Source: Jonesia quinghaiensis DSM 15701 (GTDB lineage Bacteria; Actinomycetota; Actinomycetes; Actinomycetales; Cellulomonadaceae). Taken from it: a stretch of DNA of 64,000 nucleotides. This document shows positions 38,800 to 48,803 of the stretch, piece by piece. How positions within the stretch are numbered: the stretch's first letter is position 1; every line of letters begins with the position of its first letter. Below the pieces are notes generated by a model. It was not told where the DNA came from, did not search any database, and saw only the letters and a list, made by a program, of their open reading frames with translations. The position numbers were made by a program, and so were the translations under genes. The stretch spans positions 125,230 to 189,229 of the forward strand of contig NZ_KE383990.1 in assembly GCF_000423205.1 (NCBI RefSeq), in the 5' to 3' direction.

Positions 38800-40917
38800 T
38801 TAGCGTGCTGCTGCGATGGACTCTTGTGCCGCAGCGACAACAGCTTCTGGTGTGAAACCAAACTCACGGAACAATGTGGTGGCGTCCGCTGAGGCACCAT
38901 AGTGCTCGATGGACACGATTCGACCGGCGTCTCCAACAAACTCACGCCACCCCAATCCCAAACCAGCTTCCACGGAAACGCGCGCTTTCACAGAGGAAGG
39001 AAGCACCGACTCGCGGTAGTCCTCATCTTGCTCAGCAAACCACTCGACGCAAGGAATAGACACAACACGTGCACCGATACCCTGTTCTTGGAGTGCTTCG
39101 CGTGCTGCAACTGCGAGCTGTACTTCTGAGCCTGTTGCGAGAAGCAGAACATCAACGTCACCCTGCGCATCGATCAAGGTGTAGGCTCCACGCTCAACAC
39201 CTTGTGCTGACGCAAAGTCGGTACCTGTTGCGGCACCTTCGCTGCGATCATAGGTGGGAATGTTTTGGCGTGTGAGAATGATGCCCGCTGGGCGGTCTGT
39301 CTTCTCGATGATGGTCTTCCACGCCCATGAAACCTCGTTTGCATCACCGGGGCGGACGACGTCCAACCCTGGAATGGCACGAAGCGCTGATAGGTGTTCG
39401 ATGGGCTGGTGTGTTGGACCGTCTTCACCAACGCCAATGGAGTCGTGCGTCCATACGAAGATGGAAGGGATCTCCATGATCGCTGCGAGGCGCACGGCGG
39501 GGCGCATGTAGTCGGAGAACACCAAGAATGTGCCACCGTAGGCGCGGGTTGCACCATGCAGAACAATTCCGTTGAGGATGGCACCCATACCGTGTTCACG
39601 GATTCCAAAGTGCAGCGTGCGTCCGTAAGGGTTTCCGCTGAATGAACGTGTTGAACGGTGCTCAGGAAGGAAGGACGGCTCGCCTGCCATTGTGGTGTTG
39701 TTTGACCCGGCGAGGTCCGCGGAGCCACCCCACAGTTCAGGCAGTACTGGAGCAAGAGCCGACAGGATCTTACCGGAGGCGGCACGGGTTGCCAATGCTT
39801 TTCCAGCTTCGAAGACAGGCAGTGCGTCGGTCCAGTTTGCTGGAAGTTCACGTGCTGCCAGTCGATCGAAGAGTTCAACACCTTCGCCACCGTTTGCACG
39901 CCACGCCTCATACGCGGCGGTCCAGGCGGTGTGTGTTTCTTCTTGACGGCTGGCTACCGAGCGAGTGTATTCCAGAACATCGGCGTCGATGTGGAATGTT
40001 ACTTCTGGGTCAAGTCCGAGTGCTTCCTTCAGTCCGGATACTTCGGAGCCACCCAACGCTGAACCGTGGATACCACCGGTGTTTTGCTTCGTGGGGGAGG
40101 GCCAACCAATGATGGTGCGCAGTGCGATGATGGAAGGCTTGTTCGTGACCTTGTTTGCTTCGCGAATAGCGTTGTAGAGGCCGTTGACGTCTTCAGCGTA
40201 TTCGGTCCCACCCTGGGTCCAGTCCACACGTTGTACGTGCCAACCGTATGCCTCATAGCGAGCCAGTACATCTTCGGAGAATGACACGTCAGTGTCATCT
40301 TCAATGGAAATGTGGTTCTGGTCGTAGATGACAACAAGGTTGCCTAGTTCTTGGTGGCCAGCAAGAGAAGACGCTTCGGACGTCACGCCCTCCTGGAGGT
40401 CGCCGTCACCAGCGATAACGTACACGTTGTGGTCAAATGCGGATTCTCCGTCAGCCGTTTCTGGGTCGAAGAGTCCACGTTCCCGGCGAGCCCCAAATGC
40501 CATACCTACGGCTGATGCGAGTCCTTGGCCCAGTGGGCCTGTGGTGATTTCCACGCCTTCGGTGTGCCCGTATTCGGGGTGTCCAGGTGTTTTGGAGTTC
40601 CAGGTTCGCAGCGATGCGATGTCGTCCATCTCAAGACCGTACCCAGCGAGGAAGAGCTGTAGGTAGATGGTGAGTGAGGAGTGCCCAGCGGACAGGACAA
40701 AGCGGTCGCGTCCAACCCAGTTGGGGTCTGCGGGGTTGTGCCGCATAACTTTTTGGAAGAGCAAATAGGCGGCTGGTGCGAGGGAGATTGCGGTTCCGGG
40801 GTGCCCGTTACCGACTTTCTCCACGGCGTCGGCAGCGAGTGCCTTGATGGTTTTGACGGCGCGGTCATCCAGTTCTGACCACTGGAGATCTTGAGCTGCA
40901 GGGGTGAAGGCGTTCAC
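38800..40917 (-). CDS. tkt: Transketolase
   Basis: A 705-aa thiamine-diphosphate enzyme moving two-carbon units between pentose and hexose phosphates. Motifs: ADAVEKVGNGHPGTAISLAP (N-terminal His), the TPP motif GDGDLQEGVTSEASSLAGH, the pyrimidine-domain IFVWTHDSIGVGEDGPTHQP and C-terminal VSIEHYGASAD. GTG 40917 and TTG 40920 are adjacent candidate starts; AAGGAATGAGG lies just upstream behind a CCGGC/GCCGG hairpin. It is divergent from ctaB. Confidence 0.96.
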   Translation of the reverse strand: MNAFTPAAQDLQWSELDDRAVKTIKALAADAVEKVGNGHPGTAISLAPAAYLLFQKVMRHNPADPNWVGRDRFVLSAGHSSLTIYLQLFLAGYGLEMDDIASLRTWNSKTPGHPEYGHTEGVEITTGPLGQGLASAVGMAFGARRERGLFDPETADGESAFDHNVYVIAGDGDLQEGVTSEASSLAGHQELGNLVVIYDQNHISIEDDTDVSFSEDVLARYEAYGWHVQRVDWTQGGTEYAEDVNGLYNAIREANKVTNKPSIIALRTIIGWPSPTKQNTGGIHGSALGGSEVSGLKEALGLDPEVTFHIDADVLEYTRSVASRQEETHTAWTAAYEAWRANGGEGVELFDRLAARELPANWTDALPVFEAGKALATRAASGKILSALAPVLPELWGGSADLAGSNNTTMAGEPSFLPEHRSTRSFSGNPYGRTLHFGIREHGMGAILNGIVLHGATRAYGGTFLVFSDYMRPAVRLAAIMEIPSIFVWTHDSIGVGEDGPTHQPIEHLSALRAIPGLDVVRPGDANEVSWAWKTIIEKTDRPAGIILTRQNIPTYDRSEGAATGTDFASAQGVERGAYTLIDAQGDVDVLLLATGSEVQLAVAAREALQEQGIGARVVSIPCVEWFAEQDEDYRESVLPSSVKARVSVEAGLGLGWREFVGDAGRIVSIEHYGASADATTLFREFGFTPEAVVAAAQESIAAAR

Positions 40918-41256
40918 CAATCCTCATTCCTTCCGGCAGGGTCCGCCGGAATTTGTCTGTGTGAAACTGTCACGTGATCGTTGCCGAAGCGGTCTCTGGA
41001 CCAGAGTAACAAATCTGATTTTTGGACTCCGTGTTCCACGGCTCTGCGGAACGTTGGAACGTATGAGACGCGCGCACTGCCATTCTACCGGGCTGGAATC
41101 GTGAATGTGAACGCTAACATTGGCGAATATGTGCGATGAGATAGGACTTTCGACCAACGTCACACGCCACATCATTCGCTAAGGAACACCTCAGCACTAC
41201 TATGGAGGAGAAGCGCTTCAGAACCTGCTTGAGACCAGAACGGAACTCCGAGACGC
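40918..41256. promoter_or_regulatory. Divergent tkt/ctaB promoter region
   Basis: This 339-bp region between tkt (-) and ctaB (+) holds no supported gene. The only clear structure is the stem TTCCGGC/GCCGGAA at about 40931-40951, directly upstream of the tkt ribosome site on the minus strand. Promoters for both genes must lie here, but no single pair of boxes stands out. Confidence 0.4.
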
Positions 41257-42237
41257 GTGCATAACACTCACCAGGGCAAGACCGAGGCTCTATCACCCCC
41301 GGCGCCGGGCACAGTGATCAAGCCATCATCACACTCACGGATGTCGGCGCTTCGCGCCAAAGCAGGCGCTTATCTTGCGTTAACTAAACCCAGAGTGATC
41401 GAGCTGCTTTTAGTCACCACGTTCCCCTCGATGATTCTGGCTCAAGGCGGTTTACCCGACCTCGTGCTGGTCCTTAACACCATGGTGGGTGGGGCCCTCG
41501 CGGCAGGTGCCGCAGGAGTTCTCAACTGCTACATCGACCGTGACATCGACGAAGTCATGAACCGCACAAAGCGGCGTCCTTTGGTGACTGGTGAAGTAAG
41601 TCCCCGCGAAGCTCTGATCTTCGGGTGGGTTCTCACCGTCTTGTCACTCGTGTGGTTTGTTCTCCTCGTTCATGTGCAAGCTGCTCTTCTTACGGCCGGC
41701 GCGATCGCCATATATGTCGTGGGCTACACCATCATTTTGAAACGCCGCACAGCGCAAAACATTGTGTGGGGCGGACTCGCTGGTTGTATGCCCGTATTCA
41801 TTGGGTGGTCAGCAGTCACCGGGACGCTTTCCTGGGGCGCCGTGATGCTCTTCCTCGTCATTTTCTTCTGGACACCACCGCACTACTGGCCGCTGTCCAT
41901 GAAGTTCAAACGGGACTACGCCAATGCCGGGGTACCTATGCTCCCCGTTGTGGCAGATACCAAGCGTGTCGCTATGGAGATGATCGCCTACACCGTGGCG
42001 ATGATCGCTGCTTCGCTGGGTGTGTGGTTCTTTGAACGGGACAAGATGACATGGGTGTACCCCATTGTTGCCCTTGTGCTGGGCTTGTGGTTCTTGTGGA
42101 TGTGCATTGACATGTACCGCAAAGCCCGTAGCGGAACCACGAAAAAGGTGGGGGAGATGAAGGTATTCCACGCCTCCATCACGTATCTCACATTGCTCTT
42201 CCTCGCTGTTGCCGTGGACGTTTTCCTCCCTCTGTGA
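41257..42237 (+). CDS. ctaB: Protohaem IX farnesyltransferase (haem O synthase)
   Basis: A 326-aa UbiA-family prenyltransferase with about nine membrane helices. It adds farnesyl to haem B, giving haem O for aa3-type oxidases. The first Asp-rich motif is [19 protein letters not shown], and the second region [16 protein letters not shown] is typical of CtaB/CyoE. GTG 41257 gives a 28-residue soluble extension; ATG 41341 ([11 protein letters not shown]) is the alternative. Together with nar, it indicates both aerobic and nitrate respiration. Confidence 0.92.
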   Translation: MHNTHQGKTEALSPPAPGTVIKPSSHSRMSALRAKAGAYLALTKPRVIELLLVTTFPSMILAQGGLPDLVLVLNTMVGGALAAGAAGVLNCYIDRDIDEVMNRTKRRPLVTGEVSPREALIFGWVLTVLSLVWFVLLVHVQAALLTAGAIAIYVVGYTIILKRRTAQNIVWGGLAGCMPVFIGWSAVTGTLSWGAVMLFLVIFFWTPPHYWPLSMKFKRDYANAGVPMLPVVADTKRVAMEMIAYTVAMIAASLGVWFFERDKMTWVYPIVALVLGLWFLWMCIDMYRKARSGTTKKVGEMKVFHASITYLTLLFLAVAVDVFLPL

Positions 42238-42244
42238 GGGTGAC

Positions 42245-43204
42245 ATGAGTCAGCCCCTCTCAGTCAGCACAACGCAGTGCGTCGAAAAGTACCTGCAGCA
42301 CCTCGCTGTTGAGCGAGGGCTGTCAGCGAATACTCGCGCCGCCTACCGGCGTGATCTTGAGCGATACTGCACGTACCTTGAGGAACAACACCTCACACTC
42401 GATGCCGTCACTCCACAGCACATTGACGACTTTTTAGTATCCCTTCGCGAAGGCACGGCTGAGCGGCCTGCTCTGAGTGCCTCATCAGTCGCTCGCCACC
42501 TCGCATCACTGCGAGGACTCCATAAATACGCTGATCTAGAAGGTATGACCACAGGCGACCCCGCGCATCGCCTCACCCCACCTAAACAACCTCAACGGCT
42601 ACCCTCTGTGTTGAACCCCCATGATGTTGCGCTCCTCCTCAACGCTCCCGATGCCACTACCGTCACCGGAATACGGGATCGTGCACTCTTGGAATTTCTC
42701 TACGCCACGGGCGCGCGCATCAGCGAAGCAATCACCTTAGACCGCGACGACGTGTTCGAAGATGATGGCATGATGCTGGCCCGGGTAACAGGAAAAGGAA
42801 ATAAACAACGGATCGTGCCGGTGGGAAGTTTCGCGTGGAAAGCGCTGGGAGCCTACCTCGTGCAAGCGCGCCCTCAACTTTCTTCAGCTGGCCAAGGGAC
42901 ACCTGCACTCTTTGTAAACACACGTGGGCGGCGCTTGTCGCGTCAAAGCGCCTTTGGTGTAGTCACTGCTGCAGCGCAGCGCGCGCAATTACCTGCTGAT
43001 CTCTCTATTTCTCCTCACACACTGCGTCACTGCTTCGCAACACACCTGCTGGCCGGCGGGGCTGATATTCGTGTGGTCCAAGAACTCCTTGGCCACTCAT
43101 CGGTCACGACCACCCAGATATACACACATGTCACACCAGATGCTTTGCGACAGGTATACATGACCTCACACCCGCGAGCTTTCGCCCCAAACGCCACTGC
43201 ATAA
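42245..43204 (+). CDS. xerD: Tyrosine recombinase XerD
   Basis: A 319-aa site-specific recombinase that resolves chromosome dimers at dif. The N-terminal SAM-like domain has [16 protein letters not shown]. The catalytic set is ATGARISEA (Arg), GKGNKQR (Lys), [13 protein letters not shown] (His and Arg), [15 protein letters not shown] (His and Tyr). ATG 42245 follows GAGGGTG and the ctaB stop by 7 bp. It precedes parA-scpA-scpB as in other actinobacteria. Confidence 0.94.
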   Translation: MSQPLSVSTTQCVEKYLQHLAVERGLSANTRAAYRRDLERYCTYLEEQHLTLDAVTPQHIDDFLVSLREGTAERPALSASSVARHLASLRGLHKYADLEGMTTGDPAHRLTPPKQPQRLPSVLNPHDVALLLNAPDATTVTGIRDRALLEFLYATGARISEAITLDRDDVFEDDGMMLARVTGKGNKQRIVPVGSFAWKALGAYLVQARPQLSSAGQGTPALFVNTRGRRLSRQSAFGVVTAAAQRAQLPADLSISPHTLRHCFATHLLAGGADIRVVQELLGHSSVTTTQIYTHVTPDALRQVYMTSHPRAFAPNATA

Positions 43205-43304
43205 TCATCGTGAGACACAGCTACTTGGCAATGTGGCGGATACGACGCACCATGAAGGTGTTTTACTCCCGCGCATTGGTGGAACACTGTTGTAACGTGA
43301 ACGT

Positions 43305-44186
43305 GTGACAAGTGAGCCACTGTTCGCAGCCAGCCAGGACACCCCGGACTACGACCCGGTAGGTCGTCCCATCCCTGAGTTTCCCGTGCCCGCACCGCTG
43401 ACATCGCATGGCCCCGCGCGGATCATTGCGATGTGCAACCAAAAGGGTGGCGTAGGGAAAACAACCACCACGATCAACCTCGCAGCGGGTCTTGCTGAGC
43501 TTGGGCGGCGTGTTCTGATCGTGGACTTCGATCCACAAGGTGCTGCCTCAGTTGGGTTAGGGGTTGCCACCCATGAACTAGATGCCACCATCTACAACCT
43601 ACTTGTCGACCGATCCTGGCCCGTTGATGAAGTCATCGTCCCAACTGACGTACCTGGCTTGGACATCCTTCCTGCCAATATTGACCTATCAGCAGCAGAG
43701 GTACAGCTCGTCGGTGAAGTCGCCCGAGAATCTGTTCTCACCCGGGTTTTGCGCCCCATCATGGACGACTACGACGTCATTCTCATCGACTGCCAACCAT
43801 CATTGGGTCTCCTTACCGTCAATGCGCTCACTGCAGCGCATGGTGTTCTCATCCCCTTGGAGTGCGAGTTCTTTGCTCTACGTGGGGTTGCGCTTCTGGT
43901 TGAGACGATTGAAAAAGTGCGTGACCGCCTCAACCCCCGTCTCGAAGTTGATGGCATCGTCGCCACAATGTTTGATGCCCGAACGCTGCACGCACGCGAA
44001 GTCATCGCTCGTGTTTACGAGGCTTTTGGTGACACCCTCATGCACACCGTGATTGGACGAACCGTGAAGTTCCCTGACGCGTCTGTCGCAGCGGAACCCA
44101 TCACAAGTTACGCCCCGACCCACTCCGGTGCTCAGGCCTACCGGCAGCTCGCCCGGGAACTCATTACACGTGGCGACGCTGCGTGA
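43305..44186 (+). CDS. parA: ParA-family ATPase (Soj-like)
   Basis: A 293-aa deviant Walker ATPase. CNQKGGVGKTTTTINLAAGLA is the deviant Walker A (Lys of KGGVGKT), VDFDPQG is A', and ILIDCQPSLGLLT is Walker B. The N-terminal 40 residues are Pro-rich. This parA lies directly upstream of scpA/scpB and has no parB here; such ParA proteins accompany the SMC-ScpAB loader. GTG 43305 lacks a ribosome site and may be leaderless. Confidence 0.9.
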   Translation: MTSEPLFAASQDTPDYDPVGRPIPEFPVPAPLTSHGPARIIAMCNQKGGVGKTTTTINLAAGLAELGRRVLIVDFDPQGAASVGLGVATHELDATIYNLLVDRSWPVDEVIVPTDVPGLDILPANIDLSAAEVQLVGEVARESVLTRVLRPIMDDYDVILIDCQPSLGLLTVNALTAAHGVLIPLECEFFALRGVALLVETIEKVRDRLNPRLEVDGIVATMFDARTLHAREVIARVYEAFGDTLMHTVIGRTVKFPDASVAAEPITSYAPTHSGAQAYRQLARELITRGDAA

Positions 44187-44223
44187 CATAGATGCAGGGG
44201 AGGAGGCAACTTCGCCCCCTGCG

Positions 44224-45057
44224 ATGGGTGAGTTCCACGTACACCTCGAGAACTTTTCTGGGCCTTTTGATCTGTTGTTATCTCTTATCGCTAAGCACAA
44301 ACTTGACCTCACCGAAGTGGCGTTAGCCACGGTCACCGATGAGTTCATCGGATATTTGCGGGCTGCCCGTGCAACAGGAGAAGGTGACGAACTCATTGGG
44401 GGAGACGCTCGAAAAAACTTAGGTTTAGCGAGCGAATTCCTCGTCGTGGCGGCAACGCTCCTTGACTTAAAAGCAGCACGTTTACTTCCCACTCACGCTG
44501 ATGATGACGAAGACGCCATCGCGCTACTGGAAGCGCGCGACCTACTCTTCGCGAAGCTCTTGCAATACCGCGCATACAAGCAACTTGCGAATGTTTTTGA
44601 TGAACGCCTCGATCTTCAGCAACAACACGTGCCGCGCTCAGTTTCACTAGAGCCCCACTTCGCGGCGCTCTTACCCGAACTTGTGTGGACGACCTCCGCC
44701 GATGCGCTACGAACAATTGCCTTGCGAGCCCTGGACCCAGCCACAAAAATTGTGGAACGTCCAGTTGTTTCTGTCGATCACCTGCATACATCTGCGGTGA
44801 CTCTGGACACTGAAACGCCACTGGTCTTGGCGATTCTGCGTAAAACAGGAACAGCACAGTTCACCGAACTCATTGCCGGTGTTGCTGATCGACTCACTGT
44901 GGTGGTCCGTTTCTTGGTGCTGTTGGAACTTTTCCGAAACGGACTGATCAGCGTGTCCCAAGAGTCCGCAGCGCATAGTGTTGTCGTTACCCTCCTTGCA
45001 CCGGGCACACAGGATGTGTCCGAAACCAGTATTGAGATGGACACTTATGGTGCGTAG
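44224..45057 (+). CDS. scpA: Segregation and condensation protein ScpA
   Basis: A 277-aa kleisin linking SMC heads. The N-terminal FHVHLENFSGPFDLLLSLIAKHKLDLTEV is the hallmark, and the C-terminal winged helix runs LTVVVRFLVLLELFRNGLISV. Start is uncertain. ATG 44224 begins the conserved part, but the only good ribosome site (AGGAGG, 44201-44206) is 17 nt away in the loop of a 7-bp hairpin. GTG 44170 inside parA would add 18 residues. The stop overlaps scpB by 11 bp. Confidence 0.9.
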   Translation: MGEFHVHLENFSGPFDLLLSLIAKHKLDLTEVALATVTDEFIGYLRAARATGEGDELIGGDARKNLGLASEFLVVAATLLDLKAARLLPTHADDDEDAIALLEARDLLFAKLLQYRAYKQLANVFDERLDLQQQHVPRSVSLEPHFAALLPELVWTTSADALRTIALRALDPATKIVERPVVSVDHLHTSAVTLDTETPLVLAILRKTGTAQFTELIAGVADRLTVVVRFLVLLELFRNGLISVSQESAAHSVVVTLLAPGTQDVSETSIEMDTYGA

Positions 45058-45661
45058 TGATCTGGACCCAAGCATTCTGTCAGCCTGCGAAGCTGTATTA
45101 ATGGTCGTGGACGCCCCCGTGCTCGCACGGGACCTTGCCGAAAGCATCGGGCTGGAAGCTGACGAGATCGTTGAGTACCTCACCTACTTGCGAGACGAAT
45201 ACGCCGGATTTCATGACGGAAGGCGCCGAGGGTTCGATCTACGCGAAACAGGGGCAGGCTGGCGAATTTACTCAGCATCTGAGTACTACGAGGTAGTCAG
45301 CCATTTTGTGAGAGCTGGTAAGACCGCTAAACTCTCTGGGGCTGCGTTGGAAACTCTTGCCGTGATCGCTTACCGGCAACCGGTGACCCGTTCAGCTATT
45401 CAATCTATCCGTGGTGTGAGTGTCGATGGTGTGGTGCGTACACTAGTGAGTCGCGAGTTGATCTGTGAAGCTGGGGTGGAGCCTGGCACCGGAGCGACGC
45501 TCTACACCACCACGTCACAGTTCCTCGAGCGCATGGGGCTGCAGAGCATGAATGACTTGCCGCACCTCGCACCCGCGCTGCCCGACATAGCAGAGATGGA
45601 AGAACTCGCTCAGCGAGTGGAGTCCAGCGAGCACGGCACGATAGCCACAACAACGGACTGA
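45047..45661 (+). CDS. scpB: Segregation and condensation protein ScpB
   Basis: A 204-aa winged-helix protein that binds ScpA in the SMC complex. The conserved core is LSGAALETLAVIAYRQPVTRSAIQSIRGVSVDGVVRTLVSR. The start at ATG 45047 overlaps scpA; GTG 45050 is possible. The next gene, rluB, follows 26 bp later with AGGAG in front, as in the conserved order. Confidence 0.94.
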   Translation: MVRSDLDPSILSACEAVLMVVDAPVLARDLAESIGLEADEIVEYLTYLRDEYAGFHDGRRRGFDLRETGAGWRIYSASEYYEVVSHFVRAGKTAKLSGAALETLAVIAYRQPVTRSAIQSIRGVSVDGVVRTLVSRELICEAGVEPGTGATLYTTTSQFLERMGLQSMNDLPHLAPALPDIAEMEELAQRVESSEHGTIATTTD

Positions 45662-45687
45662 CCGTTCACTGAAGGAGTACAACACAT

Positions 45688-46485
45688 ATGGGAAACACAC
45701 GAGGCGGCCGCAAACGCGCAATGCCACAACCCACCCAACCAGACCATGACGTTCACGTCGCAGATGGCGTGCGCTTGCAAAAGGTCCTTGCTGAAGCGGG
45801 CGTAGGGTCACGCCGTGAATGTGAGAACCTCATCGCTCAAGGACGCGTTGAGATTGATGGACAAATCGTCATGGAACTCGGTGTTCGTGTTGACCCCGTC
45901 AAGAACAACATTCTTGTTGACGGCTTGAAGATCGTGGTTGATTCATCAAAGATCACCATCGCTGTCAATAAACCGCGCAAAATGGTTGCCACCATGCATG
46001 ACCCTGAGGGGCGCCCAACCGTCGCGGACTTGGTGAAGAATCGTTCAGAGCGTCTCTTCCATGTCGGACGTCTTGACTTTGAATCTGAAGGCCTGCTGCT
46101 CCTCACCAACGACGGTGAGTTGGCAAACCGCCTGTCGCACCCACGCTTCGGTGTTCGCAAAACCTACCTGGTCACAGTTCAGGGCCGCGTGCCCAACGGG
46201 CTCGGTTCCCAACTCTTGAAGGGCATCACGCTCGACGACGGTGAGATTGCACTCGACCGCTACCGCATCGTGGATTTCAGTGACCAAGAAACCATGATCG
46301 AAGTTGAACTACACAGCGGGAAAAACCGGATCGTACGAAGGATTTTCGACTCCGTCGGCCACCCCGTCACCCGGTTGGTGCGCACCGCAATCGGCCCTAT
46401 TCGCCTTGGTGACCTCAAACAGGGTCGTACTCGCATCATGAGCACAACTGAGGTCGCAACGCTGATGAATCTCGTCGACTTGTAA
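45688..46485 (+). CDS. rluB: Ribosomal large-subunit pseudouridine synthase (RluB/RsuA family)
   Basis: A 265-aa enzyme with an N-terminal S4 RNA-binding domain (VRLQKVLAEAGVGSRRECENLIAQGRVEIDG) and a C-terminal synthase domain. The catalytic motif is GRLDFESEGLLLLTNDGELANRLSHP, where the Asp attacks uridine. The target is most likely 23S rRNA, by placement between scpB and cmk. The exact site is not readable. Confidence 0.9.
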   Translation: MGNTRGGRKRAMPQPTQPDHDVHVADGVRLQKVLAEAGVGSRRECENLIAQGRVEIDGQIVMELGVRVDPVKNNILVDGLKIVVDSSKITIAVNKPRKMVATMHDPEGRPTVADLVKNRSERLFHVGRLDFESEGLLLLTNDGELANRLSHPRFGVRKTYLVTVQGRVPNGLGSQLLKGITLDDGEIALDRYRIVDFSDQETMIEVELHSGKNRIVRRIFDSVGHPVTRLVRTAIGPIRLGDLKQGRTRIMSTTEVATLMNLVDL

Positions 46486-46532
46486 ACCACACAACCACCA
46501 CTGCGAACCTCGAACATCTGCGAAGGAAAAAC

Positions 46533-47243
46533 ATGACAACATCTGCTCCACTGACGGTTGCAATTGATGGGCCCTCAGGGTCAGGGAAGTCAAGCGTGTC
46601 ACGAGCTGTGGCAACGCGCCTCGGCTTGGCCTACCTAGACACGGGAGCAATGTACCGGGCTGCTGCCTGGTGGTGCCTTCGTGAGGGTGTTGACCTCACA
46701 AACGCTGACGCTGTGACAGCTGTCGTTGACACCATGCCGCTGTCTATTTCGTTGGACCCAGCAGCGCAGACCGTTCGGGTAGATGACGTGGATATCACGG
46801 AAGCTATCCGCGATTCCGCGATTTCAGCGAAGGTCTCACAGGTCGCAACAAACCTCGATGTACGGGCAATCATGAAGCGCGAGCAGCGAGCACGTATTGC
46901 AGCAGAACGCCACGGGGGATTCTCTGGTGGGCGTGGGATCGTGGCAGAAGGGCGTGACATCACAACCGTCATCGCCCCAGACGCCGATGCCCGCATTCTG
47001 CTGACAGCATCTGAAGAAGCTCGCCTCGCACGGCGCGCCCAAGACGTTCACGGCGCCGCAGATGCCACAGCAGTTGAAGCAACCCGTGACGAAGTTGTCC
47101 GCCGTGATCGCGACGATTCGACCGTGTCTCAGTTCATGCAAGCAGCTGATGGTGTCATCACCATTGATTCCTCAGAGTTGACGTTTGACCAAACTATTGA
47201 TGCGGTTCTCCACGCCATCAACCAGTCCACACAATCTCACTAA
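46533..47243 (+). CDS. cmk: Cytidylate kinase
   Basis: A 236-aa kinase that phosphorylates CMP and dCMP. The P-loop is IDGPSGSGKSSVSRAVA and the substrate segment is LGLAYLDTGAMYRAAAWW; GRDITTVIAPDADARILLTAS follows. It lies between rluB and der in the conserved order. A strong terminator follows. Confidence 0.95.
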   Translation: MTTSAPLTVAIDGPSGSGKSSVSRAVATRLGLAYLDTGAMYRAAAWWCLREGVDLTNADAVTAVVDTMPLSISLDPAAQTVRVDDVDITEAIRDSAISAKVSQVATNLDVRAIMKREQRARIAAERHGGFSGGRGIVAEGRDITTVIAPDADARILLTASEEARLARRAQDVHGAADATAVEATRDEVVRRDRDDSTVSQFMQAADGVITIDSSELTFDQTIDAVLHAINQSTQSH

Positions 47244-47254
47244 AACCACCAGTA

Positions 47255-47299
47255 CCTCGGCCACACGGGCATGTGACGCGTTCGCCCGTGTGGCCGAGG
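47255..47299 (+). terminator. Terminator after cmk
   Basis: A perfect 16-bp stem (47255-47270 with 47284-47299) is followed by GCTTTTCC. It ends the scpA-scpB-rluB-cmk transcript; der must then start from a promoter in the 23 bp after it or by read-through. Confidence 0.85.
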
Positions 47300-47322
47300 G
47301 CTTTTCCTGAAAGAATAGATAT

Positions 47323-48786
47323 ATGAGTACCCCTGATGAGAGCTTCATCGATGATGACCTGAATCGCGAGCAGGCGCTGCGCGCCGGACTTAATGACTAC
47401 GAACTTGGTGACGATGACCTGGAACTGCTCCAGGGCGATAACGACGAAGGCCGCCCAGCACCAGCGCCAAAGGCACTACCCGTTTTGGCTATTGTTGGAC
47501 GCCCAAACGTTGGAAAGTCAACTCTCGTCAACCGCATCATCGGCCGCCGTGAGGCAGTAGTTGAAGACAAGCCCGGTGTGACACGTGACCGTGTCAGCTA
47601 CCCATCGGATTGGGCTGGGCGCGAGTTCATGCTCGTTGATACTGGTGGTTGGGAAACTGACGTGCTGGGCATCGACGCCCGAGTTGCTGAGCAAGCAGAA
47701 GTCGCCGTCTCCCTCGCCGATGCAGTTATTTTTGTTGTGGACTCCACAGTGGGTGCCACAGCAACTGACGAGCAAGTCGTCCGCCTTCTGCGTAAATCCG
47801 GCAAGCCCGTTGTGTTGTGTGCCAACAAAGTTGACTCATCGAAAGCTGAAGCAGACGCCACAGCGCTGTGGAGCCTAGGGCTAGGGGAACCATTCCCCGT
47901 TTCCGCACTTCACGGTCGCGGTACCGGTGATCTTCTTGACGCCGCGATGAAAGCTCTACCTCGCGTGTCCGAGCATGGTGTCGCCCGCCCTGATGGTCCC
48001 CGCCGGGTCGCCCTTGTTGGACGCCCGAATGTTGGTAAGTCATCTCTCCTCAACAAGGTCGCGCAAGAAGATCGCGTTGTCGTCGATTCAACAGCGGGAA
48101 CCACGCGTGACCCGGTGGACGAACTCATTGAGCTCAAAGGTAAGCAGTGGATCTTTGTGGACACTGCCGGTATTCGCCGTCGTGTCCACATGTCACAAGG
48201 CGCTGACTTTTACGCGTCATTGCGGACCACAGCTGCCATCGACAAAGCCGAAGTTGCGGTCATCCTCCTCGATTCCTCGGAAACGCTCTCTGAGCAGGAC
48301 CAACGTATCGTGTCTTCAGTTGTTGATTCTGGCCGCGCAGTTGTTGTGGCATTTAACAAGTGGGACCTCATGGATGACGATCGCCGGCGCTACCTTGAGC
48401 GAGAAATTGAGAAAGACCTCGCTCAAATTAGTTGGGCCCCACGGGTCAACGTCTCAGCACGTACCGGCTGGCACCTCGAAAAACTTGTTCCTGCATTGGA
48501 ACGATCATTGGAATCGTGGGACACCCGCATTTCAACTGGGCGCCTCAACTCGTTCTTGGGTGAACTTGTCTCAGGTAACCCACACCCGGTACGCGGTGGT
48601 AAACAGCCTCGTATCCTCTTCGCAACCCAGGCATCGACCCGTCCACCACGGTTTGTCCTATTCACCACAGGCTTCATTGAAGCAGGTTACCGCCGATTCA
48701 TCGAGCGTCGTCTCCGAGAAGAATTCGGTTTCGAAGGTACGCCAATAGAGATATCGATACGTGTGCGCGAGAAGCGCAAGCGCTAA
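47323..48786 (+). CDS. der: Ribosome assembly GTPase Der (EngA)
   Basis: A 487-aa double GTPase needed for 50S subunit assembly. The first GTPase (from about residue 60) has [18 protein letters not shown] and NKVD; the second (from about 230) has [19 protein letters not shown] and NKWD. A KH-like domain closes it, ending REKRKR. The 55-residue acidic N-terminal extension is common in actinobacteria. ATG 47323 has only a weak GAAAG upstream. Confidence 0.96.
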   Translation: MSTPDESFIDDDLNREQALRAGLNDYELGDDDLELLQGDNDEGRPAPAPKALPVLAIVGRPNVGKSTLVNRIIGRREAVVEDKPGVTRDRVSYPSDWAGREFMLVDTGGWETDVLGIDARVAEQAEVAVSLADAVIFVVDSTVGATATDEQVVRLLRKSGKPVVLCANKVDSSKAEADATALWSLGLGEPFPVSALHGRGTGDLLDAAMKALPRVSEHGVARPDGPRRVALVGRPNVGKSSLLNKVAQEDRVVVDSTAGTTRDPVDELIELKGKQWIFVDTAGIRRRVHMSQGADFYASLRTTAAIDKAEVAVILLDSSETLSEQDQRIVSSVVDSGRAVVVAFNKWDLMDDDRRRYLEREIEKDLAQISWAPRVNVSARTGWHLEKLVPALERSLESWDTRISTGRLNSFLGELVSGNPHPVRGGKQPRILFATQASTRPPRFVLFTTGFIEAGYRRFIERRLREEFGFEGTPIEISIRVREKRKR

Positions 48787-48803
48787 TCGCCTAGGCTGTG
48801 ACC

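Noticed and set aside
43305-44186. ParA as part of a plasmid-type ParAB system
   Set aside because: There is no parB or parS cluster nearby, and the parA-scpA-scpB order is the normal chromosomal arrangement.
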